A stretch of DNA of 64,000 nucleotides. Origin: CAYPPG01 sp964412555. GTDB taxonomy: Bacteria; Hinthialibacterota; Hinthialibacteria; Hinthialibacterales; Hinthialibacteraceae. The stretch's first letter is position 1; each line of letters begins with the position of its first letter. Of this stretch, positions 1 to 8,447 are shown piece by piece. The translations under genes were made by a program, and so were the position numbers. Below the pieces are notes generated by a model. It searched no databases. It worked only from the letters and a program-made list of their open reading frames with translations, and was not told the DNA's origin. The stretch covers positions 1-64,000 of the forward strand of contig CAYPPG010000043.1 of the NCBI GenBank assembly GCA_964412555.1, given 5' to 3'.

Positions 1-250
1 TTTGTAACTTATTTTTGCTGAATCCTATCTGCTATTGTTATGTGTGAACGGGTACAAATTACTTGACATCGTCGAAGAGATGACTATGCTCAACATGACT
101 CTCTTGAAAGAAAATCAACCTCTTTGATTGTTACTTGTGGGGAAGAACTTTTGACTGTCGAGTTTACGGCATAATAATACGGAAATATTCAATTGGAATG
201 AGTCTGACTCATTATCGAAAACTCACAATCCACAACATACCGGAGGTAAA
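1..250. other. Left-edge region without a recognisable gene
   Basis: No convincing coding frame was seen. A possible promoter lies at 63-90: TTGACA (63-68), a 16-nt spacer, then TATGCT (85-90), pointing toward the serine hydrolase at 251. A clear ribosome binding site, GGAGGT, lies at 241-246 just before that gene. The promoter is a by-eye match only. Confidence 0.3.
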
Positions 251-1360
251 ATGCTCACAAGAACCCAAGTAACTATTTGTCTCATATCCATTTCCCTGCT
301 CGCAACAATTGTGGCACAAGCCAAATCGAATGCGAATGCGAATCAATCGAACAAGGGAAAAGCCATCTATCCCACTTCGGAATGGCTGAAAGCGAAACCG
401 GCTGAAGTGGGGATGGATCGCGGTCGGTTGGAAAAAGCGCGGGAGTATGCCCTGACCGGGGATGGTTCGGGGATGATCACCCGTCACGGGAAAGTGGTCA
501 TGACGTGGGGTGATTTACAACAAACGTATGATTTAAAATCGACCACAAAATCCTTCGGCGCGACGGCGCTGGCAGTAGCCATCCAGGATGGGAAAATCTC
601 CCTTGACGATAAGGCTGTTACTCACCACCCGAATTTTGGTGTCCCACCGGAAAACAATGCCGAAACCGGCTGGCTGGATGACATCACCATCCGGCATCTC
701 GCCACCCAAACCGCCGGTTTTGAAAAACCGGGCGGCTATGAAAAACTCCTCTTTGAACCGGGAACCATGTGGCATTACAGTGACGGCGGCCCGAACTGGC
801 TGGCCGAATGTATCACCTTGATTTACATGCGGGACTTGCAGGATTTCATGTTTGAACGTGTATATACGCCGATCGGAGTAAAGAAATCCGATTTGCGATG
901 GAGAGAAAACGCCTACCGGCCGCATGAAATCAAAGGCGTCAAACGGCGCGAATTCGGTTCCGGAATTCACGCGAATGTCAATGCCATGGCACGCCTCGGG
1001 TATTTGTATCTCCGCGAAGGAAACTGGGACGGCAAACAAATCATTCCCAAAGAATTCACCCACATGGTTCAAAAGCCGTTACCGTTTATGAAAGGATTAA
1101 AGGAATACGATTCAACTCATCATGGCAATGCTTCCGAACATTACAGCCTTCTCTGGTGGAACAACGCCGATGGGACCTTAAAAAAAGTACCCCCCGATGC
1201 GCATTGGACGTGGGGACTCTACGACAGCCTCATCGTTGTCATTCCCAGCCTCGACATAGTCGTTTCCCGCGCAGGGAAATCCTGGGAACGAACATCGGAC
1301 GAGCATTACGATGTGCTCAAAGGATTCTTCGAACCGATTGTAGCGTCAGTGCAAGGGTAG
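251..1360 (+). CDS. Exported serine hydrolase, beta-lactamase/DD-peptidase fold
   Basis: A 369-residue protein of the class C beta-lactamase-related serine hydrolase family. It has a Sec signal peptide (hydrophobic residues 6-22, likely cut after AQA). The nucleophile motif S-x-x-K is STTK at 97-100, and the second motif is YSD at 175-177 where many relatives have YxN. A third motif is less clear; an HTW segment near 316 and a C-terminal SRAGKSW are in the expected area. Family members hydrolyse esters, amides or peptides in the periplasm, so the substrate cannot be read from sequence. The start at 251 is supported by GGAGGT five bases upstream. It stands alone, convergent with the LamG gene. 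An antibiotic-resistance role is not implied; most relatives are esterases or peptidases. Confidence 0.85.
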   Translation: MLTRTQVTICLISISLLATIVAQAKSNANANQSNKGKAIYPTSEWLKAKPAEVGMDRGRLEKAREYALTGDGSGMITRHGKVVMTWGDLQQTYDLKSTTKSFGATALAVAIQDGKISLDDKAVTHHPNFGVPPENNAETGWLDDITIRHLATQTAGFEKPGGYEKLLFEPGTMWHYSDGGPNWLAECITLIYMRDLQDFMFERVYTPIGVKKSDLRWRENAYRPHEIKGVKRREFGSGIHANVNAMARLGYLYLREGNWDGKQIIPKEFTHMVQKPLPFMKGLKEYDSTHHGNASEHYSLLWWNNADGTLKKVPPDAHWTWGLYDSLIVVIPSLDIVVSRAGKSWERTSDEHYDVLKGFFEPIVASVQG

Positions 1361-1440
1361 CAATGCGTAACGCCGACGTCTCGTCGGCACGAAAATAAGC
1401 CGGCAGGATGCCGGCGTTACGAGGTGTAACGCCGGCAATT
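1361..1440. repeat. Dispersed hairpin repeat between convergent genes (AGILPA-type)
   Basis: Two near-perfect inverted repeats sit side by side: GCCGACG-TCT-CGTCGGC at 1372-1388 and GCCGGCAGGATGCCGGC at 1400-1416. The second recurs in reverse orientation at 42334-42350. Read on the minus strand the element gives the spurious peptide AGILPA. It separates two convergent genes and may end transcription, but there is no T-run. Confidence 0.75.
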
Positions 1441-1446
1441 GCGTCC

Positions 1447-4191
1447 TTAATACAACATAAAATCATCCACATCCGTGATATCTCCGCCTTCTGTAACATA
1501 CAACGCCTGCACTTCGGCAACCATCAATCCACGGCTGTAGATGCGGACTTCATCGAGAGTTCCAATATAGAATTGTTGGCTGGTACCTTGCAAACGACTT
1601 CCGATCTCAACTTCCGTGCCCCCTTCATCCACACCTGCCGTATTGACTTCGATATCGGCTCCGCCGGTGTTGGTTCCGGACATCTCTTCTTCAAGACCAT
1701 CGACATAATGAATCACGTCCGCCATGTATTGCCCTCCTTGCGGAAACACAGAAACGACATGATGCCATTCACCGTCATTGATCGGAGTGGAACCGATAAA
1801 GTAATTGCCTTGAATTTCAGTACGAATCGCTCCCACGGTTCCATTGTCTGCGTTATTATTTAGCCGGGTATGCCATTTTGTTCCATTTTCTGTTGAAAAT
1901 CCCCAGCCGACGATGCCACTGGAGGCATCGACAGCCCAGGTCGTGTTGATCCAATAGGAAATGGTCCGAGGAGCATTACCCGTGATACCATACCAGTCGA
2001 TTGCGGATAAATCGTCATCACCGTTGAATTCCAAGGCGGTTCCCTGTATTCCTTCCACCCAAACCGGATCACCGTTGCGGAAAGCGGCAATTCGATCGTT
2101 GCCGGAAGAGTCGGCGACTTCTTCACCGCTGCCTTCATCAAATTTCCAATAAGCTTCCAAACTGGATGTAATATCTTGCTGTAGTAAGGTCTCTTCTGGA
2201 AGCAACCCTTTTACCTTGATCTCCGTATCTCCTTGAAGTTCATTTCCATTCACCATTCCTTCAAATAATCCGGTAATAACGGGATAGGAAGAACTTTCCG
2301 GAGCCATGAGTTCATAGTTCAACGATGCGCTCCCTTGATGATTGCTGATATTCCATGTAATGGCGCCACCGGCATCGGCCGATGCCGAACCTGCAGTTGC
2401 CGTAACGGAACCAACCGGCCAGCCGGTCGGTGGAACTTCGATGACATTGATATCCTGAGTCTCCCGCGAAAAGATATCGATACTCACAGTAAACGTATCC
2501 CCGAACATCGGCTTCTCTCCCGCAGTAACAAGCCGATTGGCGGCAAACGGGATCAACTCGAGATTGACATCTTGAAATTCACCCACGGAAATCGCTCCAT
2601 CTTGATTCGAGGTTACTGCCAAACCGACATAGAGCGGATCACTTAATTCGGGAATAACCGCCTCGGAGTGCTGTGTCCACGATCCGTCCCCCAATTCGAA
2701 CCATGTTTGAATCACATTGCCTCTCCGTCGTAATTCGATTGCTCCTGTGATGTCCATGTCCGTCAAAGTGACAGCGGTTCCGGTTTGTGCGCTTGCGCCT
2801 TTCTCAATCCGCCAAATCGACTGCTGATCGAATTGAGTCTGCACAAAACCCATCATGAAGACTGAGTCCGGGGTAATTTCCTGCCGGATCATAGGACCGG
2901 CTTTCATGGAATCGGATGTACTTTCGAAGGGATTGGGAAATGCGAGTGTGCGGATATTAAATGGGCCGGACACTTCGCGATACAAATAATGGAATTCATC
3001 CGCGGCTCCTCCGATATCCGCGCCGCTGCCTTCCACGAAATATGTGCTGCCGTCATAGGATGCACTTCCTGCTGCATCAACCACCCCGATATCCGCTTGG
3101 AAATCGAAATCACCTTCACCCGATTGGACGAAAAAGACTCGCGGAGGACCGCCGGTAACCAAGCCGTTAAGCAATCCGGTGAAGATTCCATTCGGATTGT
3201 CTGCCGCGGCTGAAGTCGGGGATACAGAATAGGAAACGGATAATTGTCCGGAAGAAATAGACCAGGTTATCGTGTTGCCATCGATCTGGCCATTGTCGCT
3301 CGGATCACTGACCTCCCACCCTTCAGGAACAGTTTCCGTCAATGTGCCACTCGTTCCTTCCGGAAACGTCAATGTCACATCGATCGAATCACCGACTCTC
3401 ACGGCATTCGAACTAAACGAACGGTTTGCATTTGTTTGCTCTACTTGCCCCAGTTCATATAACGCTTGAATGTCCTCCGCACTCAATGCGCGGCTGTAGA
3501 TTCGCACCTCATCGAGCGTTGCGTTGACTCGATTATAAGTGGTACCCTGCAACCGGCTGCCGATGGTAACATCATCGCCTTCCGTTGTATTGACGACGAT
3601 GGTTTCGTCCCCCACCCAGGATCGTTCATCAAATTCACCGTCCACATAATGCACGGTATCTCCCGGGAATTCACCGTCGAATACGGAAACAACAAAATGC
3701 CACTGCCCGTCATTGACAAGCGTCGTCGCGACATTTTGGCTGCCCGCAAATTCCGTTCGAATCGCACCAACTACTCCATTGCCGGAATTGTCGTTGAGGC
3801 GAAAATGCCACTTTTCACCAGGATTGTTAGTTCCCCACCCGACGAGACCGTTCCCGGTAGTCGGATCAGTAGTCGTGTTAATCCATAAACAAATGGTGCG
3901 TGGATTGTTACCGCTCACGCCTTTCCACGGCGCCACCAAATCCGATTCACCATCGAAATAAATAGCGTTCCCGATCTTCCCGGGAGCCAATATGGGCAAA
4001 CCTGCCGCAATGACAGCATCCCGGCTGTTGCCGGATACATCATTGGCCACACCGTCTTCGAAAGATTCGAAAGTCCAATGCCCTTCCAAATCACTCGTGA
4101 TATCCTGCGCTTCGGCACTCACAACCGCCCACAATCCGAGCGCTGCGATAAGCCCCATTAGGCACACGTATTCAAATCCTGACTTTTTCAT
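1447..4191 (-). CDS. Secreted two-LamG protein with DUF1349-like centre
   Basis: A 914-residue exported protein with a signal peptide (residues 1-29). Domain order read from sequence: a LamG/concanavalin-A-like domain (about 30-250), an Ig-like segment opening with VRVGDSIDVTL (about 258-345), a DUF1349-like beta-sandwich (about 358-548), a second Ig-like segment (about 550-660), and a second LamG domain (about 672-900). Both LamG domains start with the typical 'W(T/K)F(D/E)' and end in 'LDEVRIYSR'. LamG domains bind carbohydrate or protein ligands; no catalytic residues were identified. The short tail VDDFMLY resembles the C-terminus of the protein at 37350-38105, which also shares the central domain. 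A GGGGAGG ribosome site precedes the start. Likely surface-exposed glycan binding, by inference. Confidence 0.8.
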   Translation of the reverse strand: MKKSGFEYVCLMGLIAALGLWAVVSAEAQDITSDLEGHWTFESFEDGVANDVSGNSRDAVIAAGLPILAPGKIGNAIYFDGESDLVAPWKGVSGNNPRTICLWINTTTDPTTGNGLVGWGTNNPGEKWHFRLNDNSGNGVVGAIRTEFAGSQNVATTLVNDGQWHFVVSVFDGEFPGDTVHYVDGEFDERSWVGDETIVVNTTEGDDVTIGSRLQGTTYNRVNATLDEVRIYSRALSAEDIQALYELGQVEQTNANRSFSSNAVRVGDSIDVTLTFPEGTSGTLTETVPEGWEVSDPSDNGQIDGNTITWSISSGQLSVSYSVSPTSAAADNPNGIFTGLLNGLVTGGPPRVFFVQSGEGDFDFQADIGVVDAAGSASYDGSTYFVEGSGADIGGAADEFHYLYREVSGPFNIRTLAFPNPFESTSDSMKAGPMIRQEITPDSVFMMGFVQTQFDQQSIWRIEKGASAQTGTAVTLTDMDITGAIELRRRGNVIQTWFELGDGSWTQHSEAVIPELSDPLYVGLAVTSNQDGAISVGEFQDVNLELIPFAANRLVTAGEKPMFGDTFTVSIDIFSRETQDINVIEVPPTGWPVGSVTATAGSASADAGGAITWNISNHQGSASLNYELMAPESSSYPVITGLFEGMVNGNELQGDTEIKVKGLLPEETLLQQDITSSLEAYWKFDEGSGEEVADSSGNDRIAAFRNGDPVWVEGIQGTALEFNGDDDLSAIDWYGITGNAPRTISYWINTTWAVDASSGIVGWGFSTENGTKWHTRLNNNADNGTVGAIRTEIQGNYFIGSTPINDGEWHHVVSVFPQGGQYMADVIHYVDGLEEEMSGTNTGGADIEVNTAGVDEGGTEVEIGSRLQGTSQQFYIGTLDEVRIYSRGLMVAEVQALYVTEGGDITDVDDFMLY

Positions 4192-4538
4192 AGAAATAAC
4201 CTCCCCTACAAGGTTGTGTTGTCAAGCGAAAGAAAATCAATTTCTTTCCAGCTTGTCCATTCATGATAAAACGCAAATTCATTGTGTGTCAAGCGTATTT
4301 TTTTTGCCTGTGAAAATGGAAGAAAAATCAGACTGGACTCTTGACCGCTCCAAAGAGAGAAAACATGTCCCAATCCGCATCACCGGCTCCGTGGGACATT
4401 GAATTTCTGATTCGATTTTACTTGGAATTTTTGAAATTTGCATTATTTTTTGAAGAGTGAAACAAGTGAATGTTTGAATAAGTGGAAAAGAAAGCATTGA
4501 GTTTGAAAGTTCAACGATTGAAGAGTAAAATATTCATC
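4192..4538. other. Intergenic region with a candidate promoter
   Basis: About 350 bases without a supported gene between the divergent LamG and XRE genes. A good promoter match lies at 4503-4531: TTGAAA (4503-4508), 17-nt spacer, TAAAAT (4526-4531), oriented toward the XRE gene. No repeat or RNA gene was recognised. Confidence 0.4.
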
Positions 4539-4832
4539 ATGGAGATTAGTGAGTCTGAAAACCGAAAAAAGGAAAGACTGGATTTCAAGGTAATGTCATA
4601 TATATATGATAGACTTCTCCCCATAGAATCATTCCTTGAGGAACGGACTCCCGGGAAATCTCTATTGGGTTACCGGACAAGAGAGGGACTCACTCAAATA
4701 CAGTTATCCCAGTTAACCGGGATTCCTCAAAGGCATATCTCGGAAATGGAAAGAGATAAACGTCCCATGGGGAAGCAGAATGCACAATTGCTAGCCGATG
4801 CACTTCATACAAATTATAAGATGCTTATGTAA
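4539..4832 (+). CDS. XRE-family HTH antitoxin-like regulator
   Basis: A small DNA-binding protein, 97 residues from the ATG at 4539. The helix-turn-helix is plain in the C-terminal half: REGLTQIQLSQLTGIP followed by RHISEMERDKRPMG, typical of HigA/Xre antitoxins. The reading frame is open back to a GTG at 4482, but the likely promoter (4503-4531) lies inside that extension, so a start at 4539 or at the ATG at 4590 is more plausible. It sits 8 bases before the DUF4258 gene in the same orientation, which suggests an autoregulated TA operon. Function is by family similarity only. Confidence 0.7.
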   Translation: MEISESENRKKERLDFKVMSYIYDRLLPIESFLEERTPGKSLLGYRTREGLTQIQLSQLTGIPQRHISEMERDKRPMGKQNAQLLADALHTNYKMLM

Positions 4833-4840
4833 CTCTAATT

Positions 4841-5146
4841 ATGTTTGAAATAGAATGGATAAAAAACAAAATCGAAAGCGATGACGTATATTATTCACGC
4901 CATGGAGAACAAGAACGGCAAAATGACAATCTTACAATTGCTGAAGTTAGCGAAGCGATAGGCAACGGGATGATTTTAGAGCAATATCCGGATACCGGGA
5001 GAGGAGAGAGTTGCCTAGTCGTTGGATTTACAAAACACGGGAAGCCGATCCATATTGTCTGCGGAGAAAGAAACGAAAAGTTGGTTATTATTACTGTCTA
5101 CATTCCTTCACCGCCCAAATTTAAAAATCCCTATGAGAGAGAATAA
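4841..5146 (+). CDS. DUF4258 protein, probable toxin
   Basis: A 101-residue protein with DUF4258 hallmarks: a 'YYSRHGEQER' segment near the N-terminus, the core 'GESCLVVGF.KHGKPIHIVCG' and a final 'KLVIITVYIP' strand. DUF4258 proteins are small cytoplasmic proteins often paired with YgiT-type zinc-finger antitoxins and are thought to act as toxins; the biochemical activity is not established here. It lies between the XRE gene and the YgiT gene at 5148, with one base separating its stop from that start. A second, diverged copy of the pair occurs at 8163-8665. Confidence 0.75.
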   Translation: MFEIEWIKNKIESDDVYYSRHGEQERQNDNLTIAEVSEAIGNGMILEQYPDTGRGESCLVVGFTKHGKPIHIVCGERNEKLVIITVYIPSPPKFKNPYERE

Positions 5147-5147
5147 C

Positions 5148-5411
5148 ATGAATACGAAATGTAATTTTTGCGGAAACAAAAACTTCAAAAACACAAAAGC
5201 ACAATATATTTATCGTCATGATAATCAATTCCTTATCGTAAATGATGTTCCCTGTGAACAATGTGAATATTGCGGTGAGCAATATTTTGAAGGAAAGGTG
5301 CTGCGTTCTATTGAAGAAGAATTTCAGAACATTTATCTTCAAGGGAAAAAACCGACAGAAGAGATCACAGTTCCTATCGAACAGTTTCCTAAACTTCAAT
5401 TGACTTCATGA
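5148..5411 (+). CDS. YgiT/MqsA-type zinc-finger antitoxin-like protein
   Basis: An 87-residue protein with two CxxC pairs, CNFC near the N-terminus and CEQCEYCG around residue 35-42, separated by about 30 residues. This is the zinc-binding N-terminal module of MqsA/YgiT antitoxins. The ATG at 5148 was chosen because it follows the DUF4258 stop by one base and gives the family's normal N-terminus. The tail (about residues 60-87) has no helix-turn-helix, so DNA binding would need the upstream XRE protein. Antitoxin role is inferred from family and position. Confidence 0.75.
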   Translation: MNTKCNFCGNKNFKNTKAQYIYRHDNQFLIVNDVPCEQCEYCGEQYFEGKVLRSIEEEFQNIYLQGKKPTEEITVPIEQFPKLQLTS

Positions 5412-5436
5412 TTCTTTACAAGGAATCAAAAGGCAT

Positions 5437-5619
5437 ATGATTTGCGAATTTTGTGGCGGGAATACCACAAAAAAGAAAGTCAAGAAACAACATCGGCTTC
5501 AGGGAGAATTCTATATTGTTGAGAATGTCGAGGTAGAAGTGTGCACGGAGTGTGGAGAACACTACTTCCATGCCAAAATCCTTGATGAGCTGGATCGCTA
5601 TCTTTTTTCATCGAAATGA
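5437..5619 (+). CDS. YgiT-type zinc-finger protein, hybrid copy with deletion scar
   Basis: A 60-residue protein with CEFC and CTEC zinc pairs. Residues 1-55 are closely similar to the copy at 8444-8665 (MICEFCGG, KKKVKKQH, LQGE, VEN-VE, CTECGE). Its last residues, FSSK, match the end of the unrelated antitoxin at 8797-9000 instead, and the DNA continues into the first codons of a PIN toxin. This is best explained by a deletion that joined a YgiT gene to the end of an antitoxin-PIN operon. The reading frame is intact and may be expressed; loss of the normal C-terminus makes function uncertain. Confidence 0.7.
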   Translation: MICEFCGGNTTKKKVKKQHRLQGEFYIVENVEVEVCTECGEHYFHAKILDELDRYLFSSK

Positions 5620-5651
5620 TTCTATGGCTTGATACCGGCCCACTAGAATAG
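5616..5651 (+). pseudogene. Remnant 5' end of a PIN-domain toxin gene
   Basis: Twelve codons (MILWLDTGPLE, then TAG) match the first codons of the intact PIN gene at 8997 (MILLLDTGPLG), including the same ATGA overlap with the preceding gene. The frame stops after residue 11 and homology ends there. It retains only the first acidic residue of the PIN active site and cannot encode a toxin. Confidence 0.75.
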
Positions 5652-5689
5652 ATCACAATTTTCTGTGTATCGACAACAAAGATGTAATT

Positions 5690-7657
5690 ATGAAATATTT
5701 TAATTTAAAATTGTTGTGCAAAACATCATGGATTATCAGTCTGTTGTTTCTAGGAATATGGCTATACGAATATTATTCATCCTCCCGAATCATTCTCTCC
5801 CCGAGTGATGCGGATCCTTCCTATTCTCCCCGACAAATGGAATACAAATCCCAGATCAAGATCATCGGTCAAAAAGGCCGGCTGGCCTTTTATGCGCATC
5901 CGCCCTCACGGTTGGAGTGGACCCTCCGAACAAGAGCGGGAAAACACTCGTTCCATGTGTATGTCGGCCTCGATGATCGAACCTGGACAAAAACACATTC
6001 CGATGGGATTGAATTTCGAGGCATCGTGAGTCAAGCAGGAAAAGAACAGGAATTCTTTTCACGATATATAAATCCCATTCAGAATCCAGATCATCGTTCC
6101 TGGATAAAAATCGATATTCCCTTTCAGTCAAATGGAAAAGAGATGATCCTGGCCCTCGAAAACAACTGTGGCCCCCATGAGAACTATAATTTTGATTGGG
6201 CGTACTGGGCCGAACCCCAAATTGAAGAACAGCCATCGATGTCATATCTCTATTATTCTCTCATAGGATTTGTCCTATGTTTCATCCTTCAGGGGTATAA
6301 ATGGATTTTCAATAAAAAAACGAGTCGCAGCAAAATATCGGTATACGAATCCGCCGTGTTGATCTGTATCGGTGTCGCATGCTCACTCGGGATCATTGAA
6401 TTACTTTTCCAATTCTTTCCGGGATTCTACCCTTTGGCGATAACGGAATTCTTACCGGATAAAGGATTTCATCATTTCAAGAATGGTTCACAATTAACCG
6501 TTTATAATAAAAAATTTGGTATTGTGCGGCAGCCGAATATCCATTTACGGTGGCGTAGAGTAAACGATCTTGTTTTTACCAAAAAGGTATCTCCAGCCTA
6601 TGAAGACAACAATCTGCCGATCATTGATTTCCAAACCGATTCGGAGGGCTTTCGAAATCCTCGTGATGTCTTTTCGGCGCCAATCGTAGCGGTCGGCGAT
6701 TCATTTACAGAAGCACCCAGCGTTCAAAGGCATGAAATCTGGACCACCATTGTATCTGAAAAAACAGGCCTCCAAGTGCGTAATCTAGGCATCAGCGGCT
6801 ATGGCCCGCAACAATGTCTCTCCGTCCTTCAATCCTATGGAATACCCCACAACCCCAAACTCGTTTTATTCCCTCTCTTTGAAGGAAATGACATTCAGGA
6901 CGCAGAACAATTTCAACTCTTTCAAAACTGTAATCTCCATTGGCCGGATTTCCGAATCAAATTATTTCATGCTTCACACGGAAATCTTGTCTACACACGT
7001 GCGTCATTCACTTTCGTATGGCCGTTGTTGCAATTTGTCTCTTCTGTCGTCCCCACTCTATTTCTTTCTCAACCGGCTTCGGTCGACGACTCGATGAAAT
7101 ATCCCCTGAATCCTGTCTCCGGTGAAATTTCAGGAGAAAAAATATTCCTGTCTTTCGAAGATCGTTTTTTGTACCATACCACCTTCTCCATCGATGAATG
7201 GCGAAACTCAACAGGATGGAAACTCTGTTCTCAAAGCCTTCGACAAGCCAAAGATCTCTGCGAGAAATCCGGCGCGATACTACTCGTTCTATTATTTCCT
7301 TCGAAAGGCTCCATTTATCTCCCTTTACTCAGCAACCAGTACCAGCCATCCGAATTCAACCAATACGTAAGTAAAATCGGTGGTGCCAAAGCAGTGAATG
7401 GAAAAACCTGGCATGAAAATTTTCTAAAAAATCGCAGTTCGTTAGGGCAATTAGTAAACAGGTTTTGTTCCGATCATGATATACATTATTTGAATTTAAT
7501 TCATGCATTTGAGGAAAAAGCATCGGAAGGAAAAACCTTGTTTTTCCCGCTGGATACCCATTGGAATCCGGAAGGACACCAGCTGGTTGGGGAAATTGTC
7601 GCACGGGAAATCATGACAAAATCTTTTAGCGATGAAATGGGGATCGATCATAAATGA
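5690..7657 (+). CDS. Membrane-anchored SGNH-family hydrolase/acyltransferase
   Basis: A 655-residue protein with one N-terminal membrane segment (about 13-29), an extracytoplasmic beta-rich domain (about 45-180), two further membrane segments (about 188-206 and 222-242) and a C-terminal SGNH domain. SGNH blocks are visible: GDSFTE at 336-341 (nucleophile Ser338), the glycine-rich GISGYGP near 367-373, FEGND with Asn400, and DTHWN with Asp622 and His624. Such proteins esterify or de-esterify extracellular polysaccharides; which reaction applies here is unknown. It is flanked on both sides by fragments of the antitoxin-PIN operon, so it appears to be cargo inserted or left between TA copies. 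Its final codons overlap the start of the downstream remnant. Confidence 0.8.
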   Translation: MKYFNLKLLCKTSWIISLLFLGIWLYEYYSSSRIILSPSDADPSYSPRQMEYKSQIKIIGQKGRLAFYAHPPSRLEWTLRTRAGKHSFHVYVGLDDRTWTKTHSDGIEFRGIVSQAGKEQEFFSRYINPIQNPDHRSWIKIDIPFQSNGKEMILALENNCGPHENYNFDWAYWAEPQIEEQPSMSYLYYSLIGFVLCFILQGYKWIFNKKTSRSKISVYESAVLICIGVACSLGIIELLFQFFPGFYPLAITEFLPDKGFHHFKNGSQLTVYNKKFGIVRQPNIHLRWRRVNDLVFTKKVSPAYEDNNLPIIDFQTDSEGFRNPRDVFSAPIVAVGDSFTEAPSVQRHEIWTTIVSEKTGLQVRNLGISGYGPQQCLSVLQSYGIPHNPKLVLFPLFEGNDIQDAEQFQLFQNCNLHWPDFRIKLFHASHGNLVYTRASFTFVWPLLQFVSSVVPTLFLSQPASVDDSMKYPLNPVSGEISGEKIFLSFEDRFLYHTTFSIDEWRNSTGWKLCSQSLRQAKDLCEKSGAILLVLLFPSKGSIYLPLLSNQYQPSEFNQYVSKIGGAKAVNGKTWHENFLKNRSSLGQLVNRFCSDHDIHYLNLIHAFEEKASEGKTLFFPLDTHWNPEGHQLVGEIVAREIMTKSFSDEMGIDHK

Positions 7658-7769
7658 TACGCCACAATCAATAACACGATTGAAGAAGTAACTGAAATTT
7701 CCAGTCATCTCAACTTTGTTTCGCTCAAAAACTCGTTTCAGGAGGATGAATTGGAACATTAGGGAAACT
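7646..7769 (+). pseudogene. Decayed copy of the 8797-9000 antitoxin gene
   Basis: Direct comparison shows strong identity to 8793-8938, for example 'ATTTCCAGTCAT' and 'GGATGAATTGGAACAT'. A stretch of roughly 15 bases is missing in the middle, and an extra T creates an in-frame stop in the last matching block. The stop codon of the SGNH gene (7655-7657) lies within the remnant's old start region. Confidence 0.75.
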
Positions 7770-7776
7770 TTACACA

Positions 7777-7803
7777 AGGTGTATATTGTTACAATATACA
7801 CCT
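7777..7803. promoter_or_regulatory. Perfect 27-bp palindrome, probable antitoxin operator
   Basis: Two 13-bp arms, AGGTGTATATTGT and its exact complement, flank one central T. It lies 26 bases upstream of the RHH antitoxin start at 7830, the position expected of an autoregulatory operator for a ribbon-helix-helix dimer pair. The AT-rich core could overlap the promoter. Confidence 0.65.
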
Positions 7804-7829
7804 ATATTCGGGTAATCTCAGCCCGTGAT

Positions 7830-8126
7830 ATGAACCAAAGAGAAACAAGAAAATATGCCGAAAAAATAAAAAAAATACCGGCTTTCAAGACGGAAGACGA
7901 AGAACGTGAATTTTGGACTAGCCATGACTCGACGGAATATATCCCTTGGGATGAAGCCGAGAAAGCCATTTTTCCAAAATTGAAGCCCTCAACCCGTACC
8001 ATTTCGCTGCGGTTGCCGGAATTCATGCTGGATGAACTACGGGTAATCGCCAACAAGCGGGATATCCCCTATCAAACGTTGATCAAGATATTCTTGAAAG
8101 AGAGTCTCGTCCAGGAGTTGCGATGA
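7830..8126 (+). CDS. Ribbon-helix-helix (CopG/BrnA-like) antitoxin
   Basis: A 98-residue protein. The N-terminal half (RKYAEKIKKIPAF, EREFWTSHDSTEYI, W) matches the toxin-binding region of BrnA/CopG-type antitoxins; the C-terminal half (TRTISLRLPEFMLDELR then YQTLIKIFLKESL) is a ribbon-helix-helix DNA-binding domain. The ATG at 7830 begins the conserved segment; an in-frame ATG at 7716 would run through the palindromic operator and the antitoxin remnant. No BrnT-like toxin is beside it; the next genes are a DUF4258/YgiT pair. A truncated copy occurs at 9512-9679. Confidence 0.8.
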   Translation: MNQRETRKYAEKIKKIPAFKTEDEEREFWTSHDSTEYIPWDEAEKAIFPKLKPSTRTISLRLPEFMLDELRVIANKRDIPYQTLIKIFLKESLVQELR

Positions 8127-8162
8127 GATACACAATATCATTTTGTGTAATTCGAGTAAAAT

Positions 8163-8447
8163 ATGTCAACACTTCAACGAATACGGCAAAAAATATATGA
8201 TCGAGCCTATTTTCTTTCCTCCCATGCAGAAGATGAAATGCTGGATGATGTTTTGGAAAGAAGTGATATTGAACATGCTATACTCAAGGGACGGATTCAG
8301 AAGAAAATGTCAAAAGATAGACGTGGTACACGGTATCGAATCGAAGGGCCTGCTAAAGATGGACGGATCATCCATGTGATTTGTCGATTCCAAGCAGATG
8401 AAAATCTTATTATTATCACAGTTTATATGTTACAGGAGGACTTATGA
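8163..8447 (+). CDS. DUF4258 protein, probable toxin (second copy)
   Basis: A 94-residue DUF4258 protein with 'FLSSHAEDEM' near the N-terminus, 'GTRYRIEGPAKDGRIIHVIC' in the core and the terminal 'NLIIITVYML' strand. It is diverged from the copy at 4841 but has the same layout. Its stop overlaps the ATG of the YgiT gene at 8444 (ATGA), which implies translational coupling of a toxin and its zinc-finger antitoxin. Toxicity is inferred from family and pairing. Confidence 0.75.
   Translation: MSTLQRIRQKIYDRAYFLSSHAEDEMLDDVLERSDIEHAILKGRIQKKMSKDRRGTRYRIEGPAKDGRIIHVICRFQADENLIIITVYMLQEDL

Noticed and set aside
251..1360. Calling the serine hydrolase an antibiotic beta-lactamase
   Set aside because: The motifs (STTK, YSD) define only the superfamily; most such exported proteins are esterases or peptidases.
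1317..1520. Minus-strand frame giving NAGILPAYFRADETSALR
   Set aside because: This peptide is the spurious translation of a dispersed hairpin repeat, not a gene.
4482..4538. GTG start 57 bases upstream for the XRE gene
   Set aside because: The extension spans a likely promoter (4503-4531) and lacks family similarity.
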